A DNA stretch of 64,000 nt from Xenorhabdus sp014467285 (GTDB lineage: Bacteria > Pseudomonadota > Gammaproteobacteria > Enterobacterales > Enterobacteriaceae): the NCBI RefSeq assembly GCF_014467285.1, contig NZ_NKHR01000008.1:98970-162969 (forward strand). Direction: 5' to 3'. Under the pieces are notes generated by a model, which saw only the letters and a program-made list of their open reading frames with translations, was not told the DNA's origin and did not search any database. Numbering within the stretch: position 1 is the first letter of the stretch; every line of letters starts with the position of its first letter. This document shows, piece after piece, positions 36,548 through 45,613 of the stretch. The position numbers were made by a program, and so were the translations under genes.

Positions 36548-38521
36548 ATGAATACTGACAATGTAACGTCATCTGCTGCTGCTGAGCTGGATAAAGAAAC
36601 CGGCTCCGGCAGCCGCCATTTAATGGGTGTCTATTTGAAGTTCACAACCATACTTGCTGTCACTATTTCTCTTTACTCTATTTATTCCAATGCGTTATCC
36701 AATACGCAAGAATTTTACCGCAATGCAACTTTCCTTAGTGGCATTCTGGTCTTAGGCTTTATTCTGTTTCCAATTTCCAAACGTTATTCAACTTCTAAAT
36801 TCAATTATTGGGATTACTTTTTTATTCTGCTTACACTGATAAGTTATGGGTATTTTTATCTTACTTACACTGACCTGCATGTTGTGCGTAACAGTATTCC
36901 CAACACCACAGATTATGTCATGTCCGTTATCGGTATTGGGGTGCTGTTTGAAGCAGCAAGGCGCACTACAGGCTATTTCATTCCGGGTTTATCTATTTTT
37001 GCCATTATCTATGCCCTATTCGGCCAATATTTCATGGGGATCTTCGGGCATGCCGGGTTTTCGCTTGAACGTCTGCTGTTCCGCTTATTCATGACCAGTG
37101 AAGGTATTTTTGGTATTACGCTATCTACCGCATCAACAGCAATTATCACCTTTATTCTGTTTGGCGCATTTTTAAGTGTCAGTGGTGCGACTGCCCTGTT
37201 CAATGACCTTGCTCTATCAATAGCCGGACGTCGCCGGGGCGGGCCAGCGCAGGTTGCTGTTATCTCTTCTGCCCTGACAGGTTCACTCAGTGGCAGTGCT
37301 GTTGCCAACGTTGCTACAACAGGCACTTTCACCATTCCTCTGATGAAAAACATCGGCCTATCTTCCCGTTTTGCCGGTGCGGTCGAAGCTGCGGCATCAA
37401 CGGGAGGCATGATCATGCCACCTATTATGGGGGCAGCCGCATTTATCATGGCGGGTTTTCTGGGTATCTCCTACACCACTATTGTGATTGCAGCCATTAT
37501 TCCGGCTCTGCTCTATTATGCAGCCCTGATTATCGCTATTGATTTGGAGGCCAAGAAACAAGGATTAAAAGGTCTCAGTAAGAATAATATTCCCCAAGTT
37601 AAAGCCGTACTGAAAGCGCGTGGTTTGTTATTATTACCACTATTTATTGTGATCGGAACGCTATTAACCGGAAAAACCCCGATTTATGCCGGTTTCCTCG
37701 GCATTATCACAATTATCATCGCAAGCTGGATAACACCAGACACTTCTGTACGCATGACACCCAAAAAAATTGCTGCTGCCCTGAATGAGGCTGCTCGCGG
37801 GGCTATTCAAGTCACCGTTGCCTGTGCTGCTATTGGCGTAATTATCTGTGTTGTCACCATGACGGGCATTGGCTCTACTCTCGCCTTCAATATTGTTTCA
37901 CTCACCAATAATACCCTGTGGATGATTCTGCTTGTTGTGATGGCTGTTTGTATTGTCCTCAGTATGGGATTACCTTCAACTGCCTTATATATCGTCGTTG
38001 CCGTGACAGTGTCACCCATATTAATCAAAGCCGGTGTTTTACCATTGGCGGCTCACTTCTTTGTTTTCTGGTTTGGTGCACTTTCCAATATTACACCACC
38101 TGTGGCACTTGCCAGTTACACAGCAGCCAGCATTGCTCGCGCTGATCCAATGCAGACTTCATGGAATGCGGTACGGCTGGCTTTGCCGGGCTTTATCATC
38201 CCATTTATTTTAGTGTACAACCCTGCATTATTGATGCAGGGCGACCATTTAAACGCCCTGTCCATCAGTTATATGATTCTGACTGCCCTGATTGGCATCT
38301 ATTCACTTTCCATTGCCTGCGCAAATTTCTGGATGAGCAACACCCATTGGTCAGAAAGAATTCTCTTCGCGATCGCCGCGATTCTTTTAATCAAACCGGG
38401 AATGCTGACTGATCTGGCTGGAATAGTATTGATTATCGCCGCAGGAACCATACATTTTTTACGCAATAAATGGGGACATTTGAAAAATAAAAATCATGAG
38501 GAACATTCTGAAAATGTATGA
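36548..38521 (+). CDS. TRAP transporter permease, fused 4TM/12TM (DctQM type)
   Basis: A 657-residue inner-membrane protein with the small (4TM) and large (12TM) TRAP subunits in one chain, the type that works with TAXI binding proteins. Typical DctM-like segments are present: GSLSGSAVANVATTGTFTIP, AVEAAASTGGMIMPPIMGAA, and GLPSTALYIVVAVTVSPILI. GGAG precedes the ATG. The likely partner is the TAXI protein at 31908, 3.4 kb upstream. It overlaps the following lhgO-like gene by eight bases, so substrate uptake and oxidation are coupled. Confidence 0.92.
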   Translation: MNTDNVTSSAAAELDKETGSGSRHLMGVYLKFTTILAVTISLYSIYSNALSNTQEFYRNATFLSGILVLGFILFPISKRYSTSKFNYWDYFFILLTLISYGYFYLTYTDLHVVRNSIPNTTDYVMSVIGIGVLFEAARRTTGYFIPGLSIFAIIYALFGQYFMGIFGHAGFSLERLLFRLFMTSEGIFGITLSTASTAIITFILFGAFLSVSGATALFNDLALSIAGRRRGGPAQVAVISSALTGSLSGSAVANVATTGTFTIPLMKNIGLSSRFAGAVEAAASTGGMIMPPIMGAAAFIMAGFLGISYTTIVIAAIIPALLYYAALIIAIDLEAKKQGLKGLSKNNIPQVKAVLKARGLLLLPLFIVIGTLLTGKTPIYAGFLGIITIIIASWITPDTSVRMTPKKIAAALNEAARGAIQVTVACAAIGVIICVVTMTGIGSTLAFNIVSLTNNTLWMILLVVMAVCIVLSMGLPSTALYIVVAVTVSPILIKAGVLPLAAHFFVFWFGALSNITPPVALASYTAASIARADPMQTSWNAVRLALPGFIIPFILVYNPALLMQGDHLNALSISYMILTALIGIYSLSIACANFWMSNTHWSERILFAIAAILLIKPGMLTDLAGIVLIIAAGTIHFLRNKWGHLKNKNHEEHSENV

Positions 38522-39704
38522 CGTGATTATCATTGGAGCAGGATTAGTCGGGCTTGGCACTGCCAAGGCCCTGCAAGAACGTTATCCGCACCTGCGCTTG
38601 CTCGTGTTGGATAAAGAAAATGGTGTGGCAGAGCATCAAAGCGGCCATAACAGCAACGTTGTTCACTCTGGCATTTACTACCCCCCCGGCAGCTTAAAAG
38701 CACGGCTGGCAAAACAGGGAAACCGCACGATATACCAGTTTTGCCAGCAATACGGGTTATATTACGACCGTTGCGGTAAAGTGATTGTCGCAACCCAACT
38801 CAAGGAGCTGCCTTTGCTGGAGAATATCTATCAACGAGGGGTACAGAATGGCCTTGAAGTCAAACGCCTTTCACAAGCTCAATTGAAAGAACGCGAGCCT
38901 TATGTGAATGGCCTTGAGGCAATTCTGGTGCCGGATGCAGGTATTGTTAATTACCCGGAAGTTGCCGCAAAACTGGCTGAAATTATTCAGGCCAAAGGTG
39001 GAGATATTCATTATCAACAACAGGTTCAAGGTATTTGTGAACACCGGGATTATGTTGAAGTACAAACTCAGAAAACCTGTTATCAAACCAAATGGCTGGT
39101 GAATTGCGCCGGATTGCACAGTGACAGAATTGCCCGGTTGGCAGGTTATGAAACCGGCATGAAGATTGTCCCATTTCGGGGCGAATATTATGTACTGAAT
39201 AGCAGTAAAAATTATCTGGTTAATCATCTGATTTACCCGGTGCCCAATCCTGATTTTCCTTTCCTCGGCGTTCATTTTACACGGATGCACAATGGCAAGC
39301 GGGATGTCGGCCCGAATGCGGTACTGGCATTTAAACGCGAGGGATATCATAAAACGGACTTCAACCCACGGGATTTAGCAGAAGTGCTGACATACAAAGG
39401 ATTTTGGAAGATTGCTACGCGCTATTTTTGCGAAGGCGTAGCAGAAATGCAGCGTTCATTTTCACGCCGTCTTTTCACTGAGAATGCCCGTCAGCTTATT
39501 CCTGATTTGCAGCCAGAAGATATCAAACCGGGGCCTGCCGGCGTTCGCGCTCAGGCACTCACCGACGATGGCAAATTGGTGGATGATTTTCACTTTGTAA
39601 AAGGTCGCCGTTCATTGCATGTATGCAATGCCCCCTCTCCAGCGGCTACGGCGTCGATAGAGATTGGCAGGGAAATTGTGAGGCAATATTTCACTGATTT
39701 TTGA
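38514..39704 (+). CDS. lhgO: L-2-hydroxyglutarate oxidase/dehydrogenase (LhgO-like)
   Basis: A 396-residue FAD enzyme of the LhgO/DAO family, which oxidises L-2-hydroxyglutarate to 2-oxoglutarate and passes electrons to quinones. The FAD site is YDVIIIGAGLVGLGTAKAL; family blocks HQSGHNSNVVHSGIYYPPGS, FPFLGVHFTRM, VGPNAVLAFKREGY and NAPSPAATASIEIG follow. I chose the ATG at 38514, matching the E. coli N-terminus, with AGGA ten bases upstream; the longer ATG at 38496 has no such site. Overlap with the TRAP permease suggests that the imported compound is L-2-hydroxyglutarate or a relative (inference). Confidence 0.88.
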   Translation: MYDVIIIGAGLVGLGTAKALQERYPHLRLLVLDKENGVAEHQSGHNSNVVHSGIYYPPGSLKARLAKQGNRTIYQFCQQYGLYYDRCGKVIVATQLKELPLLENIYQRGVQNGLEVKRLSQAQLKEREPYVNGLEAILVPDAGIVNYPEVAAKLAEIIQAKGGDIHYQQQVQGICEHRDYVEVQTQKTCYQTKWLVNCAGLHSDRIARLAGYETGMKIVPFRGEYYVLNSSKNYLVNHLIYPVPNPDFPFLGVHFTRMHNGKRDVGPNAVLAFKREGYHKTDFNPRDLAEVLTYKGFWKIATRYFCEGVAEMQRSFSRRLFTENARQLIPDLQPEDIKPGPAGVRAQALTDDGKLVDDFHFVKGRRSLHVCNAPSPAATASIEIGREIVRQYFTDF

Positions 39705-39719
39705 GGATTGATATATTTT

Positions 39720-39757
39720 AAACTGACAGTTACCATTTTTTCGGTATCTGTCAGTTT
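39720..39757 (+). terminator. Hairpin after lhgO
   Basis: AAACTGACAG (39720-39729) pairs with CTGTCAGTTT (39748-39757). Confidence 0.7.
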
Positions 39758-39789
39758 GGATTAATTAGGATAGCCTTAATTAATGCGAA

Positions 39790-39958
39790 TCAATTTATCT
39801 TCATATTGAGATAATCTTCGTTCAAAAAGTACCCCATAATAAAAGCTGTAATAGCGACAATGAATAGCATACTGATAGAATTGATGGCAGCAGTATCCCA
39901 TAAAGACTGACTTAACCACAAAAATAGCAAGAAATAACAATAATCAGCTATCTTTCAT
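39790..39958 (-). pseudogene. Possible small two-helix membrane protein with a frameshift at codon 3
   Basis: On the minus strand a frame of ~54 codons encodes two hydrophobic helices (DYCYFLLFLWLSQSLW; SMLFIVAITAFIMGYFLNED) and ends at 39790. Its only nearby ATG (39958, after AAGG) is out of frame by one base: ATG-AAA-GAT... gives a stop after four codons, whereas one or two more A would join it to the frame. Either a degraded small gene or one using another start codon. Confidence 0.35.
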
Positions 39959-39989
39959 CCTTGCAAATCATCCTAAAAAAGAGTTTACC

Positions 39990-40649
39990 ATGAATAATAA
40001 TTACAAATTTTATGTGGAATGGTGGTTGGAGCAGGAAAAGTTACGGACGAATAATGGAGTCCCTGTAAAAATAACACTGGCCGGAATTAAGTTATCTGTT
40101 ATTCCTCAAGTATTTCTTCCATCCCCATTACAAACGCACTCTACACCATTACTTATAAAAAATATTAAGCATCGTAATTTTACTGGAAAAAAAGTCCTTG
40201 ATATAGGAACTGGCAGTGGCATTCTTGCCATTTATTCTGCCCTTAATGGTGCATCTTTGATAACAGCAACAGATATCAATGACGATATATTACACCATGC
40301 CAAACATAATGCTTATCTGAATAAGGTTACTGACATCCATTTTATAAATAGTAATCTCTTTGAATCTGTCGAAGGTAAATATGACTACATATTTGCTAAT
40401 GGGCCAATTTCTCCTGAATCCTGGCCAGAAAAAAAACTTTCCGGACATACCATATCAAGTTATGGGGAAACTCTTTTTAGTCAGTATCGTGACTATCTGA
40501 CTAATGAAGGGGTGATGTTTATGACATTCGCAGAATTTGGCCCAACGGAGGCTTTCTACAAAACGCTTCAAAAAAATTCCGTTATACACAAAGAAAAAAG
40601 GGAGACAAAATTTGGGGTATGGTGGAGCTTTCATGAAATAAGTAAGTAA
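39990..40649 (+). CDS. Class I SAM-dependent methyltransferase (small-methyltransferase domain)
   Basis: A 219-residue protein with SAM-binding KVLDIGTGSGILAIYSAL (~residues 68-85) and acidic-ended TATDIND. The position that in PrmC/RsmC-like enzymes reads NPPY here reads NGPI (YIFANGPISPES), so the amide-methylating function is doubtful. The first ~60 residues show an RsmC/PrmB-like layout with a hydrophobic substrate region. Substrate unknown; it stands alone between lhgO and the omptin gene. Confidence 0.8.
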   Translation: MNNNYKFYVEWWLEQEKLRTNNGVPVKITLAGIKLSVIPQVFLPSPLQTHSTPLLIKNIKHRNFTGKKVLDIGTGSGILAIYSALNGASLITATDINDDILHHAKHNAYLNKVTDIHFINSNLFESVEGKYDYIFANGPISPESWPEKKLSGHTISSYGETLFSQYRDYLTNEGVMFMTFAEFGPTEAFYKTLQKNSVIHKEKRETKFGVWWSFHEISK

Positions 40650-40705
40650 GACAGATGAGAAATTGAGCGTGAATTTGCCCAGTATTCACTGGGCAAATAA
40701 AAAAA

Positions 40706-41647
40706 TTAAAAACGGTATTGTACACCAAGATCTATACTGTAATTCCGATTCGCAATTCCGGCTGAATCTCCTCCGGAATAATAATTTGTTCTGCTATCAT
40801 TATCAATTTTCATCATATCACCTTTACCTTCACGATATTTATTCCAGACAAATGCCGTATACACCTTAACTTTCGGTGTTACATAATAACCAGCATCTAT
40901 ACTGATGCTATAGTAACGGACATTATTAGATTCTTCATAAAAGGTTAAATTGCGCATATAATGTTCATCGTGATCTTTAGCTTTAACCCACTGGCTGAAT
41001 TTCAACAGAACATTAAATTCCAGATCTTGATAACGATACTGTCCTATCAATCCAATATAGGGAAAACGATATTTTTGTTGATAACCGATTCCTTGTGTTC
41101 CTGAAGGAAAATCGCCAACGTTCATTCCATTATTATAGATATAATGCCCCCCATAGGCTGTCCAACTGAAACGTGTTTCCTGATAACCCAATATTGCACC
41201 TAATTTATAATTAAATTGCTTAATTAACCATCCTGTCGCATTTAAATCGAATTCATTAGCATAATTAAGTGGGGAATCTGGGCTGGATGACCAGTCACTC
41301 CAATGACTTTGTTTGAATTCCCAGTCATAATCATCCATACTGCTGTTACGTGAAGTTAATTTAATCCAACCACGAGTATTCAAAGTTAGTCTATAAAAAG
41401 CATCCCAAGAAATATTTCCCTTAGCAATTAAAGCATTACCAATATTCCAATTAAGCTGGCTAATCTTATATTTCGAATTAGGATCGTAAACATATTCTTT
41501 TGATTCCCCTTTTAACCAACCTAATCCAACATCAAAAGAGAGGCTGTCAGAATTCAAATTGAGTGCTAAAGGTGATGACGAAGGTTCTGCCGATGTTGCT
41601 TCAAAAGATAGAAACACCAATGGAAAGGCTATCAATATTCTTTTCAT
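40706..41647 (-). CDS. Omptin-family outer-membrane aspartic protease
   Basis: A 313-residue ten-stranded outer-membrane protease of the OmpT/PgtE/Pla family. Signal peptide 1-20 (ATSA). Catalytic residues of the family are kept: Asp106 and Asp108 in MDDYDW, and Asp227 and His229 in DHDEHY. Family blocks NYANEFDLN, RFPYIGLIGQYRY, YYVTPKVKVY and the C-terminal Phe (GVQYRF) are present. Omptins cleave cationic antimicrobial peptides and host proteins at basic residues and need rough LPS; a role against insect antimicrobial peptides is inferred. Confidence 0.93.
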   Translation of the reverse strand: MKRILIAFPLVFLSFEATSAEPSSSPLALNLNSDSLSFDVGLGWLKGESKEYVYDPNSKYKISQLNWNIGNALIAKGNISWDAFYRLTLNTRGWIKLTSRNSSMDDYDWEFKQSHWSDWSSSPDSPLNYANEFDLNATGWLIKQFNYKLGAILGYQETRFSWTAYGGHYIYNNGMNVGDFPSGTQGIGYQQKYRFPYIGLIGQYRYQDLEFNVLLKFSQWVKAKDHDEHYMRNLTFYEESNNVRYYSISIDAGYYVTPKVKVYTAFVWNKYREGKGDMMKIDNDSRTNYYSGGDSAGIANRNYSIDLGVQYRF

Positions 41648-42005
41648 AATTATGTGTCCTTAGTAAAAAATAAGAACATAAACCCGCTTTCCAGATCAGA
41701 TCCTTTATCATCCTTAATAGCGAGTAGTCACCGAATAATTACAAAAAGATATTATCAACAAAGAAATAACTTTTGAATGACGTATTATTTATAATAACTG
41801 TATTTTTATAGTATATCGTTATGTCCTTTTACCTACGTTTTTTATATTTCGGATTACTGATTGTTGGTTTCTATATTAATGAAAATTGTAATATTAATGG
41901 AAAATAGCATTAATGGACAATGAGTTAACGGTTAGTAGCCTGATATCAAATTCAGACTACTAACGTTATTACATAAACAATACTTACCAACTCCCATAAG
42001 ATGAT
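41648..42005. other. Intergenic region upstream of the omptin gene
   Basis: AT-rich. It contains a 28-codon frame (41821-41907) for a hydrophobic peptide without ribosome site, probably chance. Nothing else seen. Confidence 0.4.
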
Positions 42006-42575
42006 TCATCCAACTGGGCGTAAATCAACCCATAATAATTGGCTATCTGCAACTAATGGCTTAATAACCCCTTCCCTGATATCCGGCAACCACCATGCTC
42101 CCTGACCAAAAGCAAGCTGAGCACTATTTGCACCTGTCATTTCCCAACGGCCTTTTAAAACATAAAGTACGCCACTGTGAGATGTCGGCAATAATCGCTC
42201 ATCGGAAACCAATGAGATCTCAGAAGTCCAACAGGAACGGCGGGTCATAATATTGAAGCACTGGATCGGGCCATCCAACAATTCAGCATTCCCCTGAATA
42301 TCGCCTGAAAAATGGAATGGTGTCATCTTTTTCACCAGTTCATGCTCCAAAAAACCCGGACTGGTCAAGCGAACACCTTTCCCTTTCAATAAAACAATGG
42401 AGCGTTCAATATCAGGGAACTGCCCCAATGCGCCACTTTGATGAATGGTCGTGAAACAGGCTCGCCAGGCAAAATCATCAGAAACTGGCCAGCAAACAAT
42501 ATCCCTTGTTTCGCCTCTCCCTTCAGACCATTGCTCTTTTGGTAATATTGCATAATCGAAACATTTCATTTTCAT
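42006..42575 (-). CDS. HutD/Ves-family cupin protein
   Basis: A 189-residue bicupin of the HutD/Ves family. Family features: GETRDIVCWP near the start, FAWRACFTTIHQSGALGQFPDIERSI, and FNIMTRRSCW in the middle. HutD occurs with histidine-utilisation genes and may limit their activity; Ves is cold-induced in E. coli. No hut genes are present here, so its role is unclear. It is followed, on the same strand, by nothing; its upstream neighbour is a MocR regulator, 126 bases away. Confidence 0.85.
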   Translation of the reverse strand: MKMKCFDYAILPKEQWSEGRGETRDIVCWPVSDDFAWRACFTTIHQSGALGQFPDIERSIVLLKGKGVRLTSPGFLEHELVKKMTPFHFSGDIQGNAELLDGPIQCFNIMTRRSCWTSEISLVSDERLLPTSHSGVLYVLKGRWEMTGANSAQLAFGQGAWWLPDIREGVIKPLVADSQLLWVDLRPVG

Positions 42576-42701
42576 GCCACTCCCTCACCACTTTTATATT
42601 CTGTTTACAGTATCAAAAGATGATTAATGTCAAATTGTTAATAGGAACATTCGCAAATAATTCTTCCTACGACAATATTGAGATAGTTGAAGTGTGATTG
42701 A

Positions 42702-44123
42702 TTACCCGCCTTCCTTGAGAAACATGTGGCACATGTTCCCCAAATCTTTCATTGCAACAGCCTGCATTTCATTCCATGCAAACGAAGTATTCAGACGGAA
42801 GGCATGATCAAACTGGGAACTGGTGGAGAACATACTACCCGGCGCAATACTAATATTCTTAGCCAGTGCCAATTGGTATAGGCGATTGGCATTGAAAGGC
42901 GGTTCAAACTCCAACCAAAGAAAATACCCCCCACGGGCACTGTTTACTTTCACTGACTGAGGGAAATATTCACTAATTGCCCGTAACATCTGGCCTTGCC
43001 GTTGCTCCAATTGGCGTCGCAGCCGCCGCAGATGATTGTCATACCCTCCTTGCGCCAGATAATCCGCAATGGCCAACTGAGTTGGTGTACTGGCTGACAC
43101 CGTGCTCATCATCTGTAATTGCTGAATTTTCTTCGCATGTTTACCCGCAGCAACCCAACCGACCCGATATCCGGGTGCAAGGCATTTTGAAAATGATGAA
43201 CAGTGCATGAAATTATTTTCTGTATCCCATGCCTTTATTGGCGCAGGAGGTTCCTGCTCGAAATACAGTTCACCATATACATCATCTTCAATCAGGGCGA
43301 TCTGGTTTTGATTTAGAATTTCCACCAGCCGCTGTTTATTTTCAGATGGCATCGTGCTGCACAGTGGGTTTTGAAAACGCGACATCAACCAACAGGCTTT
43401 TATTGGATATTTTTGCACGATTTCTTCCAATGTATCTAAATCAATGCCTGTATGTGGATCTGTTTTAATCGCGATAGCTTTCAATCGCAATCGTTCTATC
43501 GCTTGTAACGCACCATAAAAAGCAGGAGATTCAATCACTACCCAATCTCCCGGAGAAGTGACGGATTGCAGGCTGAAACTTAATGATTCCATGGCCCCCG
43601 CAGTAATAACAATCTCATCCGGTGAAACGTGGATACCATGGGCAGCATAACGGCGTGATATATTGCGCCGTAACTTTTCATTACCCGGCGGCAGATTTGC
43701 CAGCGAATTATGTGGAACAAAGCGACGGGCGACTGAAGCCAGTATTTTTGAAAGTTTGGGTTCTGCCAACAAGGAAGGGTCAGGAAAAGCTGAGCCGAAA
43801 GGGATAATTTGTGGATCTTTGCATGCCTGCAAAACATCAAAAATAGACGCGCTAATTTCCACATTTTCACTTAAATTAAGTTCCCTCCCTCCCTTTGCCG
43901 CCGCAAAGGGCTTTAACCGAGTGGCGACATAATATCCTGATTGCGGTCGCGCGACGATCCATCCCTGACTTTCCAGCAATTGATAGGCTTGCAGCACTGT
44001 CATCAAGCTCAACCCTGACGATTTCACCGATTCCCGTAGTGATGGTAACCTGTCACCAACTTGCCAAATATCGTCTTCTATCTGCTGGCGTATCATTCCA
44101 GCTAATTGTTCATAACGCGTCAT
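42702..44123 (-). CDS. MocR-type transcriptional regulator (GntR HTH plus aminotransferase domain)
   Basis: A 473-residue PLP-dependent regulator. Residues 1-70 form a GntR winged helix (YEQLAGMIRQQIEDDIWQVG, LPSLRESVKSSGLS); the rest is a fold-type-I aminotransferase with the PLP lysine in SSFSKCLAPGYRVGW and IALIEDDVYGELYF. Closest in layout to E. coli YdcR. The ATG at 44123 starts at MTRYEQL; the longer frame from 44186 is not supported. It is divergent from cioAB with 140 bases between, so it could control itself or the oxidase genes. Confidence 0.9.
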   Translation of the reverse strand: MTRYEQLAGMIRQQIEDDIWQVGDRLPSLRESVKSSGLSLMTVLQAYQLLESQGWIVARPQSGYYVATRLKPFAAAKGGRELNLSENVEISASIFDVLQACKDPQIIPFGSAFPDPSLLAEPKLSKILASVARRFVPHNSLANLPPGNEKLRRNISRRYAAHGIHVSPDEIVITAGAMESLSFSLQSVTSPGDWVVIESPAFYGALQAIERLRLKAIAIKTDPHTGIDLDTLEEIVQKYPIKACWLMSRFQNPLCSTMPSENKQRLVEILNQNQIALIEDDVYGELYFEQEPPAPIKAWDTENNFMHCSSFSKCLAPGYRVGWVAAGKHAKKIQQLQMMSTVSASTPTQLAIADYLAQGGYDNHLRRLRRQLEQRQGQMLRAISEYFPQSVKVNSARGGYFLWLEFEPPFNANRLYQLALAKNISIAPGSMFSTSSQFDHAFRLNTSFAWNEMQAVAMKDLGNMCHMFLKEGG

Positions 44124-44263
44124 ATGCCAGGCTTCCGGTTTAAGTGTTATAGCCAATAAACAAAAAATTGTAACTATTATACCCAAGATCTCTATGTTCT
44201 ACTTATCCACACTTTCTAACTTCGTTTGCCCATATACCCAATCGATTTCAATAAGAGGTCACT

Positions 44264-45613
44264 ATGTTCGGGTTAAATGCCCTTGAACTTGCAAGGATAC
44301 AATTTGCATTTACAGTTTCTTTTCACATCATCTTCCCCGCTATTACGATAGGCTTAGCCAGCTTCCTCGCGGTATTGGAAGGTTTATGGCTTAAGACAGG
44401 CAATACTGATTACAAAACGTTATACCACTTCTGGTCAAAAATTTTTGCAGTTAATTTCGGTATGGGCGTTGTTTCTGGCTTGGTAATGGCTTACCAATTC
44501 GGTACTAACTGGAGTTTCTTCTCTGATTTTGCTGGTTCTGTCACAGGCCCTTTGCTGGTTTATGAGGTGCTGACGGCATTTTTTCTTGAAGCCGGATTTT
44601 TAGGCGTCATGCTGTTTGGCTGGAACCGGGTCGGAGAAAGGCTGCACTTTTTCGCAACTTGTATGGTGGCGCTTGGTACGATTATTTCCACATTCTGGAT
44701 ATTAGCTTCCAATAGCTGGATGCAGACGCCACAAGGCTATGAGATCGTTAATAATCAAGTCGTGCCCGTTGATTGGCTCGCGGTGATTTTCAATCCTTCT
44801 TTCCCTTATCGTTTACTGCATATGGGAACTGCTGCATTCCTCGCCTCAGCATTTTTCATTGCTGCTTCTGCTGCATGGCATCTGCTAAAAGGTAATGATT
44901 CATCAGCCATACGGAAAATGTTGTCAATGGCAATGTGGATGATTCTGTTCATTGCGCCGTTACAAGCCATGATTGGCGATATGCACGGGTTAAATACATT
45001 AAAACACCAGCCTGCTAAAGTTGCCGCAATGGAGGGCCATTGGGAAAATCACGCAGGTGAAGCCACGCCATTAATTCTGTTTGGCATCCCTGATCAAGAA
45101 ACAGAAGAGACACGTTATGCCATCAAAATTCCTTACCTTGCCAGTCTGATCCTGACGCACAGTCTGGATAAGCAGGTTCCGGCACTGAAAGAATTTATCC
45201 CCGAAGATCGCCCGAATGTCTTTATGGTGTTCTGGTCATTCCGTGTCATGGTAGGACTTGGGATGTTAATGATTATTGCCGGAATCTGGGGGCTATGGCT
45301 GCGTCATAAAAAACGCCTGTATGAAAATCGGTTTTTTCTTCGTTTTATGCTTTTAATGGCACCTTCTGGTCTTATCGCAATTCTGGCTGGTTGGTTTACT
45401 ACGGAAATTGGTCGCCAGCCATGGGTTGTTTATGGCCTGATGCGCACCAAAGATGCCGTATCAGCGCATGGTGATATCCACGTGAGTATTAGCCTGCTGA
45501 TTTTCTTTGTCGTCTATGCTGCTGTTTTCGGTATCGGTTACATCTATATGATGAAACTTATCCATAAAGGTCTCAATCAAGATCCCAATAAGGAGTTAAC
45601 AAATGGGTATTGA
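44264..45613 (+). CDS. cioA: Cyanide-insensitive cytochrome bd-type ubiquinol oxidase subunit I
   Basis: Subunit I of a bd-type quinol oxidase, 449 residues, shorter than E. coli CydA (522) because the periplasmic Q-loop is short; this is the CIO/bd-II-like type. Heme ligands are visible: His21 (SFHIIFPA), His186 (RLLHMGTA) and Met329 (SFRVMVG); Glu101 and Glu109 of the proton path are kept (VYEVLTAFFLEAGFLG). It reduces oxygen in the inner membrane and in related bacteria keeps respiration going in the presence of cyanide. First gene of cioA-cioB-DUF2474, with an 11-base overlap to cioB. Confidence 0.92.
   Translation: MFGLNALELARIQFAFTVSFHIIFPAITIGLASFLAVLEGLWLKTGNTDYKTLYHFWSKIFAVNFGMGVVSGLVMAYQFGTNWSFFSDFAGSVTGPLLVYEVLTAFFLEAGFLGVMLFGWNRVGERLHFFATCMVALGTIISTFWILASNSWMQTPQGYEIVNNQVVPVDWLAVIFNPSFPYRLLHMGTAAFLASAFFIAASAAWHLLKGNDSSAIRKMLSMAMWMILFIAPLQAMIGDMHGLNTLKHQPAKVAAMEGHWENHAGEATPLILFGIPDQETEETRYAIKIPYLASLILTHSLDKQVPALKEFIPEDRPNVFMVFWSFRVMVGLGMLMIIAGIWGLWLRHKKRLYENRFFLRFMLLMAPSGLIAILAGWFTTEIGRQPWVVYGLMRTKDAVSAHGDIHVSISLLIFFVVYAAVFGIGYIYMMKLIHKGLNQDPNKELTNGY

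Noticed and set aside
41821..41907. 28-codon hydrophobic peptide frame upstream of the omptin gene
   Set aside because: No ribosome site and very AT-rich surroundings; likely chance.
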